Below, piece after piece: positions 43,188 through 54,837 of a DNA stretch of 64,000 nucleotides. Position numbers and translations under genes: made by a program. Positions within the stretch are counted from its first letter, which is position 1, and each line of letters begins with the position of its first letter. The stretch comes from Epichloe hybrida. Its lineage: Eukaryota > Ascomycota > Sordariomycetes > Hypocreales > Clavicipitaceae. Below the pieces are notes generated by a model. It made no database searches, was not told where the DNA came from, and saw nothing but the letters and a program-made list of their open reading frames with translations. The stretch covers positions 124,001 to 188,000 of the forward strand of contig JAFEKR010000044.1 of assembly GCA_019022495.1 (NCBI GenBank), in the 5' to 3' direction.

Positions 43188-46029
43188 CTAGAAGTCAGCA
43201 ACTCCGTTCGTTGCCGCACCTTGCTTTCTCACTTCGTCCAAAATTTCATCCAGCGTTCCAGCACTAGCGGCGACGAAGCCCAAAAAGGGCGGAGACGATT
43301 TAGTGACCTTGCTGAGGAATTCCGGGTGTGCTTGCAGGCTGTGTGTTCGTGGGTAATCAGCAGTCAATCATCAAGCATTTCCGCACGAGTCGAGATGGAC
43401 GACAGATTGTAACGTACCCGACATAAAAAGGATGGTCCTTGAGCTCGAAAGCTTCCATCCGGTTGCCGGTTTCGTCCCGGGCCACAAAATGAAGACCTGC
43501 CTTCTCAAGCTCATCGACACGTTCAGGGTTGACTTCATAGCGATGTCGGTGACGCTCGTGAATCTCAGAAGCGCCTCCATACAGAGCTCGAAGCTTGCTC
43601 CACTCTGAGCCAGGTTGGAACAAGCTCGGTCGCGTGCCAAGTCTCATTGTACCGCCAAGTTGTCTAAACATCAATATTAGCAAGAGTTTAGGATTGTCAA
43701 TCACATGCAACAAAGCAGGGGCGTAGTACTCTTTGGATGATTCAGGCATGAAAACGACCGAGTGGTTCTCGGCATCTTTGGAGTTGATATCATCCACCCA
43801 TTCCTCAGATGTGGCCTTGGGTCGGCCACAGAGGGACCGGGAAAATTCTACAGTGGCGACCTGCATGCCCAGACAGATGCCCAGGTAGTTTCGTTTGTTT
43901 TCTCGAGCCCATTTGGCGCAGGCAATCATGCCCTCGATGCCTCTTGAGCCGAAACCACCTGCAATGCTCTGTCAATCGCAATCCCCAACAACCCTATCCT
44001 GGCAATGAAAAGACGAACCTGGTACTATAATACCATGCGCTTCGCAAACAGTTTGCCAAGCTTTGTGGTATTTGGCAGGATCTTCTTTTTGCGTAGTCGC
44101 CTCCAGATGCTCTGAATCAACGGGTACCAGATTCAGCTTGCAGCGGCATCGCATCGCCGCGTGCTCCAAAGCTTTAATGACCGAGAGGTATGAATCCAGC
44201 ATGCTCGTGTACTTTCCAACCAACGCAATCTGTACGAGAGCCGTGTCCTTGGGGACAACAACAGTCTTCTTCCATAGACTCCAAAGTGCTGAGCCCTTTG
44301 CGGCTACGGCGGGTGATATGGATAGCTTGTCCAAATCCAGTCCGGCTCGGAGGCGATGAAGGAGCCCTTGCTCGTGGAGAAGCAGGGGGACCTGGTAGAC
44401 AGTTTCCATATCGTGCACGCCGATGACCTGCTCGTAGTCTACCTGGCAGCTTGACGCGATTTTCCGAATGGTACCGTCAACGAGGGTTGCGTCACAACGG
44501 CAGGCAATCTGGCTCGGCGTTAGTCAGCTTTACCATGTTTCTCCGGCTGGGGGGCTTACCAAATCTGGGATGAGACCGGCGCTTCGCATCTGCTTGATGG
44601 CATTCTGGGTTGGCTTCGTTTTCTCCTCGCCATGAATTCTACGTGGTGCGGGTTAGCACGAGACACCATACCCCGGACTGCTGACAAGTGATTGTTGCCC
44701 GATTGCAGGGAGAAGAATACTCACAAAGGGACAAAGGAGACTTGAATATTGAAGAAGGATGAGTCGGTATCCCTACTCAACTTGTGTCTCAGATGAACTA
44801 GTGCCTCCACAAATGGGGCTGACTCGATGTCACTAAGATGGAGTCTGTTAGCTCATGTTGCAAGACCAAGAATGGCATCAGCTCGTGTAGAAGTAAGAAC
44901 TAAGACATACCCAATTGTCCCACCCTGCAAGTTCTGGGGTTAGCAGTCATGTTCGACCTGTTCTCCAAGCTAAACATACCAATTCGACTACCAAGAAAAG
45001 GTCAGCCATTGTAAAATAAACGTCCATGAATTGACCCCAACATACTGATGCAGACATCTGGTTCTTCACCAGAATCATCAACTGGAACCTTGGCAACCCT
45101 GGTGATCCACTCAACAATCATGTCGGTAATGTGAGGGACAACCTGCACGGTTCTTCCCAAGTATGTTCCTTTCCGCTCGCGAGAAATAACTTCGTGATAG
45201 ATCTTGCCGGTGGTAATGTTGTTGTCACGGGACAATTGAATGCCGAGATACCTAGGGGTACAGTTTTGAGCGCCATGCCGATGACAGCCGTTGAATGGTT
45301 CGTTTACCTCTCATAATTCCCCAGGTCGAGGTCGGATTCTTCGAATTGTCAGTTTCGCGATCTTGGACGGTTGTAGATGTCGGATTCTCGCGCAAAAGAC
45401 GTACCTCCGCCATCTGCAAGGACGAAGCATTCGCCATGTCTTGAGTTTCGATTGTCAGTATAAGTCGAGTGATCGAGAACTTGGCAGTCCGGAAGCATAC
45501 TCAAGTGGTCCCAAAGCTAGATGGGGCAGACGTCAGCATTGCGACTATGGACTACGTTTGTGCCGCGATGGAAGTCTGCTTACTGCCGGCGTCAATGTTC
45601 AGGTAAGGGTCGATCTATTCGATCAGCATCAACAACAACTCATTATCGGCGGCCGAAGTACCTTGATGGCCTGCGATTTTATTGTGTTGTCAGTAAAGCA
45701 ATTGTGCGGTGAAGGGCAAAACTTCCATACCGTGACTCGAAGTCCTGTAGTCTTGAGCAACAGGCCAGCCGAGGAGGCTGAGTGCAAAGAATTAGCAAGT
45801 CCACAGAGCCAACGATTTCGATGGAGTTTATGGCCGTACCAATGATGCCTATCGAGTAGAATGTGGTCAGCAAGTGCGGTCTGCAAGTCGGCGCGACAAC
45901 GAGTAAAAGTGGCATGCAAAGCGTGATGGCGGAAGGGAATCGCGAGATCGAAGCACATTAGGCAGAGAGACAGGACTGACCTTTTCCGACACCGGAAATG
46001 ACACCACCGCTGACTAAAACGACACGCAT
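43188..46029 (-). CDS. URA7: CTP synthase (17 exons, several microexons)
   Basis: Converts UTP, ATP and glutamine to CTP. Exons, minus strand: 45981-46029, 45840-45848, 45731-45777, 45662-45670, 45584-45614, 45501-45516, 45405-45439, 45308-45338, 45046-45251, 44980-44987, 44911-44924, 44725-44832, 44560-44638, 44019-44508, 43730-43958, 43418-43663 and 43188-43338; 1758 nt, 585 aa, matching the family's ~580. The synthetase domain starts [15 protein letters not shown], with [24 protein letters not shown] and [11 protein letters not shown]. The glutaminase domain has [16 protein letters not shown] (nucleophile Cys), [17 protein letters not shown] and the His-Glu pair in QAHPEF. Every phase joins, so the gene looks functional although eight of its first eleven exons are 35 nt or less. 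Confidence 0.94.
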
Positions 46030-49000
46030 TTTTGTAGCGTGATCTTGGCACGTTGATCGTGTCGATTAGAAGTCGGGAGAGATTGGAAGTGAACTTTGGA
46101 GAGTTTTTTTGACGGGCGTCATGAAGGAACTTTACACAGGCGGCAGCAGCCCCACTCGATAGTAAAGCAGGTGGGGCAGCAACTCAAAACACGAGTTGGC
46201 TCACGAAAGTTTGATCTTTATGGCAACAAATATAACAAGGCCATAAATATAACATGAAAGCCCCTCTCTGGACACAAATCAAATACAATTGACAACACCA
46301 GAGCGTTCATCGCGCTTCGCTCTCATCCCGGCATGACGGGCCAGTTCCCAGCCTGTTCCTGAGGCTCGTTCAGTTGTGAAGCCGTCTTGTTCAGTCTGGC
46401 GCGTCAGCTGTAACACTGTCATACGCCGCGACTGGGAGGAGATCCCCGTTAGCAAGGTTCAATTTGAAGCGATGCATTCAACTAGACGGCAGTTTTTTAT
46501 GGGTAAGTACGCATTTCCAAACCAAGCGCTAGCTTGAGGCACGAACACGGTTTGATCATGCCTTTTACCGCAGTGCTTTTTAGGTTCCGGGCATCCGATT
46601 CTGCAGGTTTGACAAACCCTGACTAAACCAGCATCACGCAGCAATCTGATCCGTACGGTCAAATATCCAATGTCCACCATCAAGAGGCCTGGGGGTCAGT
46701 CTGCTGTCTTAGCTGTGGGATGTGTGGGACCTGATCAGCATCGCAGCATGGCCAAGCAGCACTCACTGCATTAGCAGTCACAGTCTCATCAAGGAAACTT
46801 CCCCCATATTTTCCGTAAATGACAGCTTCTAGCTGATCCGGGTGGTTTCCGGGAAATGAAGTCTAGGAACAGGGGTGCCCCGATGTAACCACGGACTACG
46901 AGCACAAAGGCGCTGCAGGCGTGGATTGGTTACCAAAGCCAAGGATATACAATTGTTGTAGTACGGCCCTGAATGGATAGAAATTTCGGTGCTCGACTTC
47001 TTTTGAATGGCGAGCAGTTCTGGCACGTTTGTTACCGATCTCTTCACACGCACAACAGGTGGAGGAGAGCCGGGACGGCGGGGCCCTCGCGGGAGACATT
47101 GTGTTGCTTTCGAGTCGCCGTGATTCATTTGTAGTAGCTTTCAGCTCTCGGACGTCATTGGCCCAATATCGAATACAGGGCCCTACATAACTGCCTGGCT
47201 GGCGGGAATTATGCCTGTTATCGTTACACTGATCGGACAGGTTGGTGTAGCTGTCGTGCTACCATCAGAAGTGAGCCGTGGACGGGTAGGCAACGTAGAC
47301 GTATTACAGAGTAGAGGTAGATAGATGTATGTAGATGAATGTTGACAGGACGAAAGCGAGAGCGAAAGTGAAATCGCATCTTGCAGACAAGTTCTTCGGC
47401 AGCTGGGGTCAAAAGGTGGTGGCACACGACATGGTTCGTTCGTTTGTTTGTTTGTTTGATTGATTATTTGATGGAGGCGTCAACTTGCGGGGCTCTGCCT
47501 CAGAAGCTGCTTCGGCCTTGTTGGGTCGCACTTTCTCTTTCCATCCAGTCGCAGCCCCCCAGGACTTGTCGTCTTGGTAACTCCGCTTGACCATGAGCAC
47601 AATCACTTCTGTCTCTTACATATGACACGACATATCCATCCGCATTAATCTGCCGCCCAAAACAAGTCGCGATGCTACCGAGTACGCACTGACGTGTGCG
47701 CATTGCCATTAATCGCTTGGCTTGATATTCATTTGTTCATTTGCTTCCCTGGAGCCGAGGCGCCTTCCACCCACCTAATAACGTGTCAACCATGCTTCAA
47801 GCTTCTAGAAGAGGCACGACAAAGTTCCACAGTCAAGGATGTGTGAGTAAGGAGACGAAAATGAAGCATTTTTCATTGACATCACCATGACTAAACCTAC
47901 CAGCACCCTACATGTCTCACTCTAGCCTTTGTCTAACCTCCAAACGAGTGTGTCAGCGATTGGGCCACATGCATTCTCAGATGGCAGGCACCGTTTTGCT
48001 GTTCGCCCATCAGAGGAGTCCAAGGAGGCTAGTTTCAGCGGACAAACTTTTGCGCGATCCGGCAAAGAGTGACTGGCCACTCGTTGCAGATCATGTCGCA
48101 CCCTCTTTCCTCTTGTCTCTCCCTTGTACTCCGTATCAGGCCAACATTCTCGTTTCTCAAGGTTCAGAATGAGGACGATGGCTGGTGCTAACCCCCGGAA
48201 CTTGGATCCGTAGCGCAATTAGGAGGCTCCACAGCGGAATTGGAAACACATACCGCCAAGTTCCTCGCCATGCAATCGTATCATTCTGGAGCATCATCTC
48301 CTGATTACCATAGCTCTCCATGGTGTCAGGATTCAGAAGAATCCGAGATACACGCACATGCAACTGACATATTTGTTAGTCGCCAATCGTTTCTCCCCTT
48401 TACTGGTTGTATAGATAGGAAAACAGTAATGCCGACCAGCAGAGAAAAAGTAACGGTCAAATGTCATGTCGACAAGCCCAGGGACAAGGGACAAGGGACA
48501 GGGATAGCCCTATCTAGCCCAGACCCAGGGGCAACGTACTTACTGTATGATGGTCTTGGTTTTGACCGCCGTCTATTAACGAGGTTAGACCGCGGCATCG
48601 GGACGGGTGTACTTAGGACAGGCAGGCATGGGCAGGTATGGAACATGCTCTCTACTGACAAAAGCACCTGGTCACCCTGCCCAAGGCAATGACACTGACA
48701 CCATACTCTGCATTGAGTACAACAGATTGCTGGTTGCTCATTTACCCCTGCCGAAGCCGAAGCCGAAGCCGCAGCACAAGAATTAGGATCGAGGGCCACG
48801 CGAGTTCGGGTACGACCCTGGTCAAACAAAATCTGGAAGAGTGAGCCTTGTTGATGGCTGGTGGACGTTCACGGTGTGAGGAATCAAGGGTTGGGTTAGA
48901 AAACAAAAGAATGAGCCCATTGGCAGGCACACAGGTCCTGAGGGGGATGTGCTTTGGTTTATAATGCTGGACGTGCCCTCCAATGTTCGCTGTTCCTTTT

Positions 49001-49250
49001 TACTTCTCTTCATCCATTCCACCACCGTATATCATGCTCTGCACCAAAACTTGTTCACACTTTTTCACAGGCCTAATACGCGGCTCCCATTTGCTGACGA
49101 TAAGAAGACGACAAGCACGAGATCTTCAACTGAGTGTCTAGAGCCTGACCTCACAAAATATCGTCCGCACCTCTGCATTTCTCCTTGTCGCTATCGCCCA
49201 GGCAGGTTTACCGACAATCGTTGTCTATCTCTATAAATCAAACATCAACA
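46030..49250. other. Gene-poor intergenic region
   Basis: About 3.2 kb upstream of CTP synthase without a supportable gene. Short runs include GTTT repeats near 47434-47455 and a GAAGCC hexamer repeat near 48748-48771. A TGTACTCCGTATC word lies near 48125. Confidence 0.5.
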
Positions 49251-49331
49251 ATGGCACGTGGACCTTATGACACCACTGGCATTGTCAAGCCGAACGTTCC
49301 GAGACCACCAAGACCGAGCCGACAGAGTTAA
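49251..49331 (+). CDS. Possible 26-aa proline/arginine-rich micro-ORF
   Basis: An ATG in strong fungal context (CATCAACAATGG) opens a 26-codon frame coding a Pro/Arg-rich peptide starting MARGPYDTTGIVKPNVP, stopped by TAA at 49329. The same frame then stays open to about 49411, where GTAAGC begins a well-formed intron-like segment ending CTTGCTAG (49466); beyond it a frame continues to a TAG near 49616. It could be a real microprotein, the first exon of a gene with a nonsense change, or chance. No family known. Confidence 0.25.
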   Translation: MARGPYDTTGIVKPNVPRPPRPSRQS

Positions 49332-50845
49332 GCGTGTCGACACAGATTGGAGGGTTGTCTGTGGTTTGGCCCATTTGTGAAGGGTTTGGAAGAAAGACAA
49401 GGCTTGGTAAGCATAAGCGTATCTTGCATTCAAAGGCTCTGTCTAAGATTGACCATCTGCTTGCTAGTCACAACGACTGCTTTTTGCCGCGCGATGCCTC
49501 CGACCAACTTCACACCGCACTCTATAGACGTAGAGTCTGTCATTTTCCGATCTTTTGTTCAACAAGGCGTTTCCAAAATTGAGTCAACAAAATTAAAAGT
49601 TCTGCTTATATTCTAGGGTAATCATGGGAACGGATAACAAAAAAAATAGACGGGTGTTTCAAAAGATCAGGTAGAATGGAACGAAAAGTTTGAAAATTTG
49701 GGGAAAGACATAAAATGTAACATAGACATGATGCTTGTCCATCACAGGAGACTTTTTTTTCCATTTTACACAGGCGCCAGCAATGGCAAAGTTGACGATG
49801 ACTAGGGAGCCTCATGTCCAACCCCCCTCCGAAAGCGGTGACTGACTGTGATTACTGATGATGGATGCTTTCATGGCATTTCTTTGCACTCGCGTGCGAA
49901 GGGACTTGGCGGCTCCAAGACTGCAAGTTGCAAGTGGCATACTTCTGAAAGGGACCTATACTCGACATGTGACTGAAGCGCCTTGCTGCTGCCAGGGATC
50001 ATGGCAACATCGGGCACAAGGTGGATCAACAAGACATGGTGCCTAAGATTTAGGCCGAACTCATCTGATACATGGGCAGGCTCATCAATGCAGAAGCTGT
50101 GTGAGGTCTGTCTGTCGACAAGTGGCGAAGAATGCTGCGTCGCAAAAACGATGATATCAGTCACCTTGTTTCTCGTCAGGGTCGAACCTCTCCTCCATCA
50201 CGGTCACTCTCGCGGGCTATTTAATTTTCATAGGCAGCAGGCTCACTGGGAAGAAGGGTCATGAGATGCGCGAGCCTTGACATTTTCCTTGACAGCCAAG
50301 TCGGCGGATGCAGCTGGACAACGAAATTGCACGTGATCGAATATTGAAATCGCTAGTTATTTCTAAATATGTCCAAGGCGAAGAAAGAGGGCAAGTCCAC
50401 GAGGGTATTATAAATAGGTTGCCAACAGCGAAGTACCAACTCTCCGTACAAACATTGCCAGAGTTTGCGAACATTGATACCGATCAAGAAGCTTTTATTT
50501 TATTTTAGAGACTCAGTCTCTACATAGCAGTTCGTACAACAATGTGTGCTGAATAAATTGAAGTGGTTGTAGCGTCTCCATGTTTAGAAGTCCGGTGTTT
50601 TGTTTGTGTGTCTCGTTGGATTGTTGTCGCTGTTGTTGCTGTTGTTGTAAGTCATGCCAGGGTCTGCTAGGATCTGCCAGGGTCAGGACTCTGCATGGGG
50701 ACGGTCGCGGTCGCGGACGCGCTTGGCTATTATTTCAACAGGCGCCAGTTAGTGTTACGGCTCGACAACATGGTATGTGCAAAGGTGGTGGAATGTTGTC
50801 TTCACACAGACTTGCAGAACACGTACAAACTGGCTCTTTGGGCAT
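49332..50845. other. Intergenic, no gene supported
   Basis: Contains the intron-like segment described for 49251. A GTT/GCT trinucleotide stretch lies near 50617-50650. Nothing else recognised. Confidence 0.45.
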
Positions 50846-51091
50846 TCAGCCATATCGCCCATTTTGGCGAAATCTGTATGTGGCAGTGATATCTGTCACA
50901 CCGAGTATGGGTGTTGGTGTTATATCTTCCGTTCTCGGTTTGCAACGGTTTGCGGTGGCAGCTGCCTGCCTCGGATAAATCTTCTCCCCAGCTTCGATTG
51001 GAGACACGGGAGGTGTGTCTCCTCCAATCGGTTGACCAAACACGGTGCCGGACGCGGCTAAAAGTGATGCAAGGAAGGGAATATGCCTCAT
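50846..51091 (-). CDS. Possible small secreted peptide precursor
   Basis: 81-aa open frame. It starts with a convincing signal peptide (FLASLLAASGTVFG, cut after G19 or so) and then a short polar region with IYPRQAAATANRCKPR; it ends soon after. Only one Cys. It lies in a gene-poor segment and may be the first exon of a longer gene. No family recognised. Confidence 0.35.
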   Translation of the reverse strand: MRHIPFLASLLAASGTVFGQPIGGDTPPVSPIEAGEKIYPRQAAATANRCKPRTEDITPTPILGVTDITATYRFRQNGRYG

Positions 51092-52414
51092 GAGTGAGTA
51101 ACTTGTCAGGGCGAGTAGAGTGTTTTGTTGGTTTCTATTGCTGTCGTGAGATGTGATTGTTCAGAAATGAGGGCATGCATCGAGTTGACTGACCCTGTAA
51201 GAAGGTGCGGATAGCTACTTATATAGCTATATACCTATACTATCTCATTAGACGTCATGAGCCTTGTGGAGTCACGTTAGCTAGGGTCTGTATCCAATTG
51301 GACAGAAGTGGATTAGAGGTACATTCGCCTGTGTATAAATAGGCTAATACCAAATACAGTCCTGTACATGTATACTACTAATTTTACTTGTATAAAGCGC
51401 TACACTACACTTTCGCGTACTTACGCGGTCACTGACCTTATGGCAGGGGGGCAGTGGGGGCCCCACAGATCCACAAGGCTTATGACGCCTAAGGAGATAG
51501 GGCATGTAATCTAGCTATAAAAACAAATTATATATCTACCAAGGTTCTAGAAAGAGACTAGGGCTCTAGGACCCTATATCTTAGCGTCTAAGCGCAGACA
51601 CTATCGTGTGATATGGGAGGTGGCTCTACATGTATGAAACCCTCGCTCTGACAGTGATGCAGCTGCACGCTCGAAAAGGCAAAAAAAAAAGGCAAACCAG
51701 GGTCCAGGGTCTACATATGTACATTATGCAAAGTTTCGTTTTGTATCCAGGGTGGAGCCTCTGAACACTAATAACCAGTATGTAGGAGATGAGAAATGGC
51801 TGGATAGTGAGCATCATGCTAAAAGACGAATTCAGGAAGTCAGGAATTTATGTATGCAATCGTGTCACGCCCCACTACCAAACTGGCCCGGTTTGTCGTT
51901 ATTCCAAGACCGTCAGCCCTACATAGTTTCGAGCCATTTTTTCTCCACTTCACTTTTCTTTAGATGAACAAGATCAATGAGTTTGGAATCCAAGCCGACG
52001 CTGAATTATCTGTCCAAACATCATCTTTTTGTTGATTATATATATATTCTTTGGGGGCCATTGGTTGTGGCCAATGCATAGAATTTATAAGTAACAAAGA
52101 AAAATCACAAGTAATATCTAGCTAGTATCACAGTTAACAACCAAATAATAAATCATCATCTTGTTATAATCCGTAGTCTGATAGAATAACCCATGGCTTA
52201 CTCATCACCTCTCCCACCTCTACCCCACTCTACCACCCTACCCCACTCTACCACCCTACCCCACTCTACCACCCTACCCCACTCTACCCCGCCCACCCAT
52301 CGTCCCCACAGAAAGAAGAAGAAAAAAAAAAACCGTGAAGCCCCTACTATCATTATGTAGTCTTGATAATAGGCCCTGGCAGGTCTTTCGGAAGCGGGAG
52401 TCGTTCAGACGACA
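51092..52414. other. AT-rich intergenic island with minisatellite
   Basis: AT-rich relative to the rest of the window, with TATATATA at about 52040 and ATATAGCTATATACCTATA near 51220. TACATGTA-type words occur near 51366 and 51628. The 18-bp minisatellite is listed separately. Looks like a decayed repeat, but no transposon ends or domains were identified. Confidence 0.45.
52215..52290. repeat. Minisatellite, 18-bp unit
   Basis: About four copies of CCACCCTACCCCACTCTA in tandem, with a shortened copy at each end. Strongly strand-biased (C on the plus strand, almost no G). Confidence 0.85.
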
Positions 52415-52885
52415 TTATCCAAAACGCGGGGGGAGCCGCATGAAGACGGGCTGGACTTTCTGCGATATTTTGGTTGCTGTTTCGGTTTCGGTTGGTTTTG
52501 AGGAGTCATGCCTCTGGTTGCAAGCCGCTGCGTCTACATGAAAAGGACGACTGGCAATATTAGTAGAATGGTCTCCTGCCCTGGCCTTCTGCGGGATTGG
52601 CCGTTCGCAGGTACACTCGGTCCCCGGCCCTACATTAAAAGGCAAGTCCCACTTCGCGAGTTCCCCGACCAGCAGCGCCCCCTTCACCTCAGGAGTACTA
52701 GCAGGATAGATTTCTGCCTTGCCGCTGTCGCAGTTACACACGATAATGGCCCGTGGAGTAGCAGTGGCCATCTCCGCAAGTTTCTCGGCCGGCGCCTTCA
52801 CCTTGTCACTGGTGGGTTCCGGGGGAACAACCGCCGCGGCGAGAACAGCTGTAAGTGACGTGAGGTAGTAGAAGAGATGTTTCAT
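52415..52885 (-). CDS. Small secreted protein, unknown
   Basis: Intronless 156-aa frame. Residues 1-18 form a signal peptide (FYYLTSLTAVLAAAVV). The next 40 residues are Pro/Ala/Lys/Glu-rich, followed by a region with paired cysteines (VCNCDSGKAEIY; ECTCERPIP) separated by a conserved-looking LLVGELAKWDLPFNVGPG. The C-terminal 50 residues are polar and low in order; they might be intron or UTR if the true gene ends or splices earlier. No family recognised; effector-like by size and secretion. Confidence 0.5.
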   Translation of the reverse strand: MKHLFYYLTSLTAVLAAAVVPPEPTSDKVKAPAEKLAEMATATPRAIIVCNCDSGKAEIYPASTPEVKGALLVGELAKWDLPFNVGPGTECTCERPIPQKARAGDHSTNIASRPFHVDAAACNQRHDSSKPTETETATKISQKVQPVFMRLPPRFG

Positions 52886-54189
52886 TTTGTGAATCGTTCT
52901 TCTTTCAAAAACCCTCAGACGTGGATAGTGTAGAAAGATATGTTTTGGTGTATAAGTTGTTGGGTTTTGTTGTTGATTCTGTTGCTGTTGCTGATGCTGA
53001 AGCTGAAGCTGATGCTGTTGCTGTCACTAGGGGGTTTTTCTTCTTCTTTTTCTGCCGTCACCAGTAGCAGACAATTGAGGTGTGTGTTGTTTGTTCTCGT
53101 TGTTATCAAAAGATCATCGAGAGTGTGCTTCAGGGAAGGGACCTTGCTATTTAAAATATTTCTGGCATAGCTGTTCTCCCCAGTCACAAGCTGCTCGACA
53201 AGAAAAGGCGAGTCATTCAACTTGCCAGCAACCTTTGCGGTTGGTCATAGACAAACCTCCCGAGCCATGCCAAAGTGATGGCGAATTTTCAGCCAGACAC
53301 TATAATCGCGTGATAATCCTGAAGAGATTTTGAATGAATCGCAGAAACTTCCTTGTCACAACAGCATTGCCTCAAAATTTTGTGACAAGTCGACTTCACG
53401 GGCATTTGTAAGTGGGTCCTGCTCCGCGGCGATTCACCCGATTTGATCATTTCTAGTCCGACATGACTTCCTCTCATATCGGCGGGAATGCCCGGCTCAT
53501 TCCTTGGAGGCATCCCCTTGCCCAAATCTGCATGCAAGATCCCTCCCGCCTTGTCTCTACTATGACGGGGACTTTCACGGCACAGCCCCGAGATATATGC
53601 ATGACACGGAGAGGGCTATAGTTGAGAGAATTGTGCATGACATCACACGGAGAAAAGAGTATGACAAGGGCCTGGAGAACGACGATATAGGCAGGGGTAC
53701 CTCTTCGCGGCTGAATCATCCAAAGTCGAGTAAGTTTCTGAGCTATCACATAAATTCAGTGCCTAGTGTGAGTAGCCTCCATGTGAGAATTTTTCGATTG
53801 CCCCCAACAATGAACATCATCACCGATCCAGGCGCGAGTCCTCATGTGCTCGCTCGCTCTGATGAGATGCGTGGGGGGGGCAGTGCGGGCTTCACTTTCT
53901 CTGGCAAAAAATGATTTACCTATAGGCGCTTATATTAGGTATAATTCCTCTAAAGAACTTTTTAGAATGGCGTTCTTTAGAGATATGTAATTTTAAAAGT
54001 GAATATTGACTGCTTGCTACACATGGAGTTAGATGTGGGGGTTTGTTCACTTCACTTGGGTTCATGCATGGCTTCTCTGCAGCCCTGGCGACAAGTCTTG
54101 ATGGCAAAAGGATTCATGTATATCGAATCATCTGTACGGATCAAGAGGAGGCTTTGGAGAAATCATGTCTCTAGTTACAAAATGGCCAA
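52886..54189. other. Intergenic with hexamer repeat
   Basis: Between two minus-strand genes. A short tandem tract of CTGTTG/CTGATG/CTGAAG hexamers lies at about 52978-53026. No gene supported. Confidence 0.5.
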
Positions 54190-54837
54190 CTACGCGCAAA
54201 CCGGATACTTTGCAAAAAGCACGCCCGTCTCACCCGCCGCCCCTCCCGAATAGCTCTTCGACAAGGCCGCGCAATGCTCCGAGTGATAGTAGTTCACCGT
54301 GTAAGCATCCACCTTCATGCCGGGGTTGAGCAACGCCCGATGCAGCCTCTTCCACGTGTAGACGCAATGCGACATGTGCATCTCCCAGGTGCTCGTAAAG
54401 TTGTGGTAGTGGCCGCGGCGGACCTCGTCAACGGTGAGGTTCCTGCCGTCCGCCTCGTAATACCAATCGGTCCTGCCCCGGTACATGTCCTCGGCGTCGT
54501 CGATGTCGTCTTGGGTATAGCAGCCCTTTGGAAGCCAGGTGAGGACGGCCATTTGGAAGAAGCAGCCTCGGGCCTCGGCCTCGGCGGGTGAGTTGCCGCA
54601 GTCTCCGTTGTACCAGTGAAGCGGGAGGCCTGTCCGTTCATCGATGCCCGGCTGGACCTCCGGCAGCCCTCGATAGGCGGCTTGGCTCGTCGTGTTGGTC
54701 GAGGTGGTCATGTCGGCGGCGATGAATGCCAATGACAGAAGAGTCACGAGAACGAGGAGGCCGGACAGAATCCAGCGCTCCCAGGAGAATGTTTGGCTTC
54801 TGCACCGCGCAGCGTTGGCGTTGATGAGGCTCGTCAT
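54190..54837 (-). CDS. Membrane-anchored double HxxHC protein (UstYa/DUF3328-like)
   Basis: Intronless, 215 aa from the ATG at 54837. One N-terminal membrane helix (WILSGLLVLVTLLSLAFIAA, about residues 21-40) with the rest lumenal. The lumenal part has GDCGNSPAEAEARGC, WLPKGC, and two HxxHC motifs: HMSHCVYTWKR and HSEHCAAL. This layout (single helix plus two HxxHC) is that of the UstYa oxidase-like family, often found in clusters for ribosomally made cyclic peptides and other metabolites, and of related fungal proteins with a Cys-x-W-x-P-x-x-C segment. Catalytic role here is inferred. A P450 and an MFS transporter follow 5-8 kb downstream. Confidence 0.75.
   Translation of the reverse strand: MTSLINANAARCRSQTFSWERWILSGLLVLVTLLSLAFIAADMTTSTNTTSQAAYRGLPEVQPGIDERTGLPLHWYNGDCGNSPAEAEARGCFFQMAVLTWLPKGCYTQDDIDDAEDMYRGRTDWYYEADGRNLTVDEVRRGHYHNFTSTWEMHMSHCVYTWKRLHRALLNPGMKVDAYTVNYYHSEHCAALSKSYSGGAAGETGVLFAKYPVCA

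Noticed and set aside
43339..45980. CTP synthase introns as copies of one introner element
   Set aside because: By eye the introns share only splice and branch motifs, not body sequence, and differ in length (47-132 nt).
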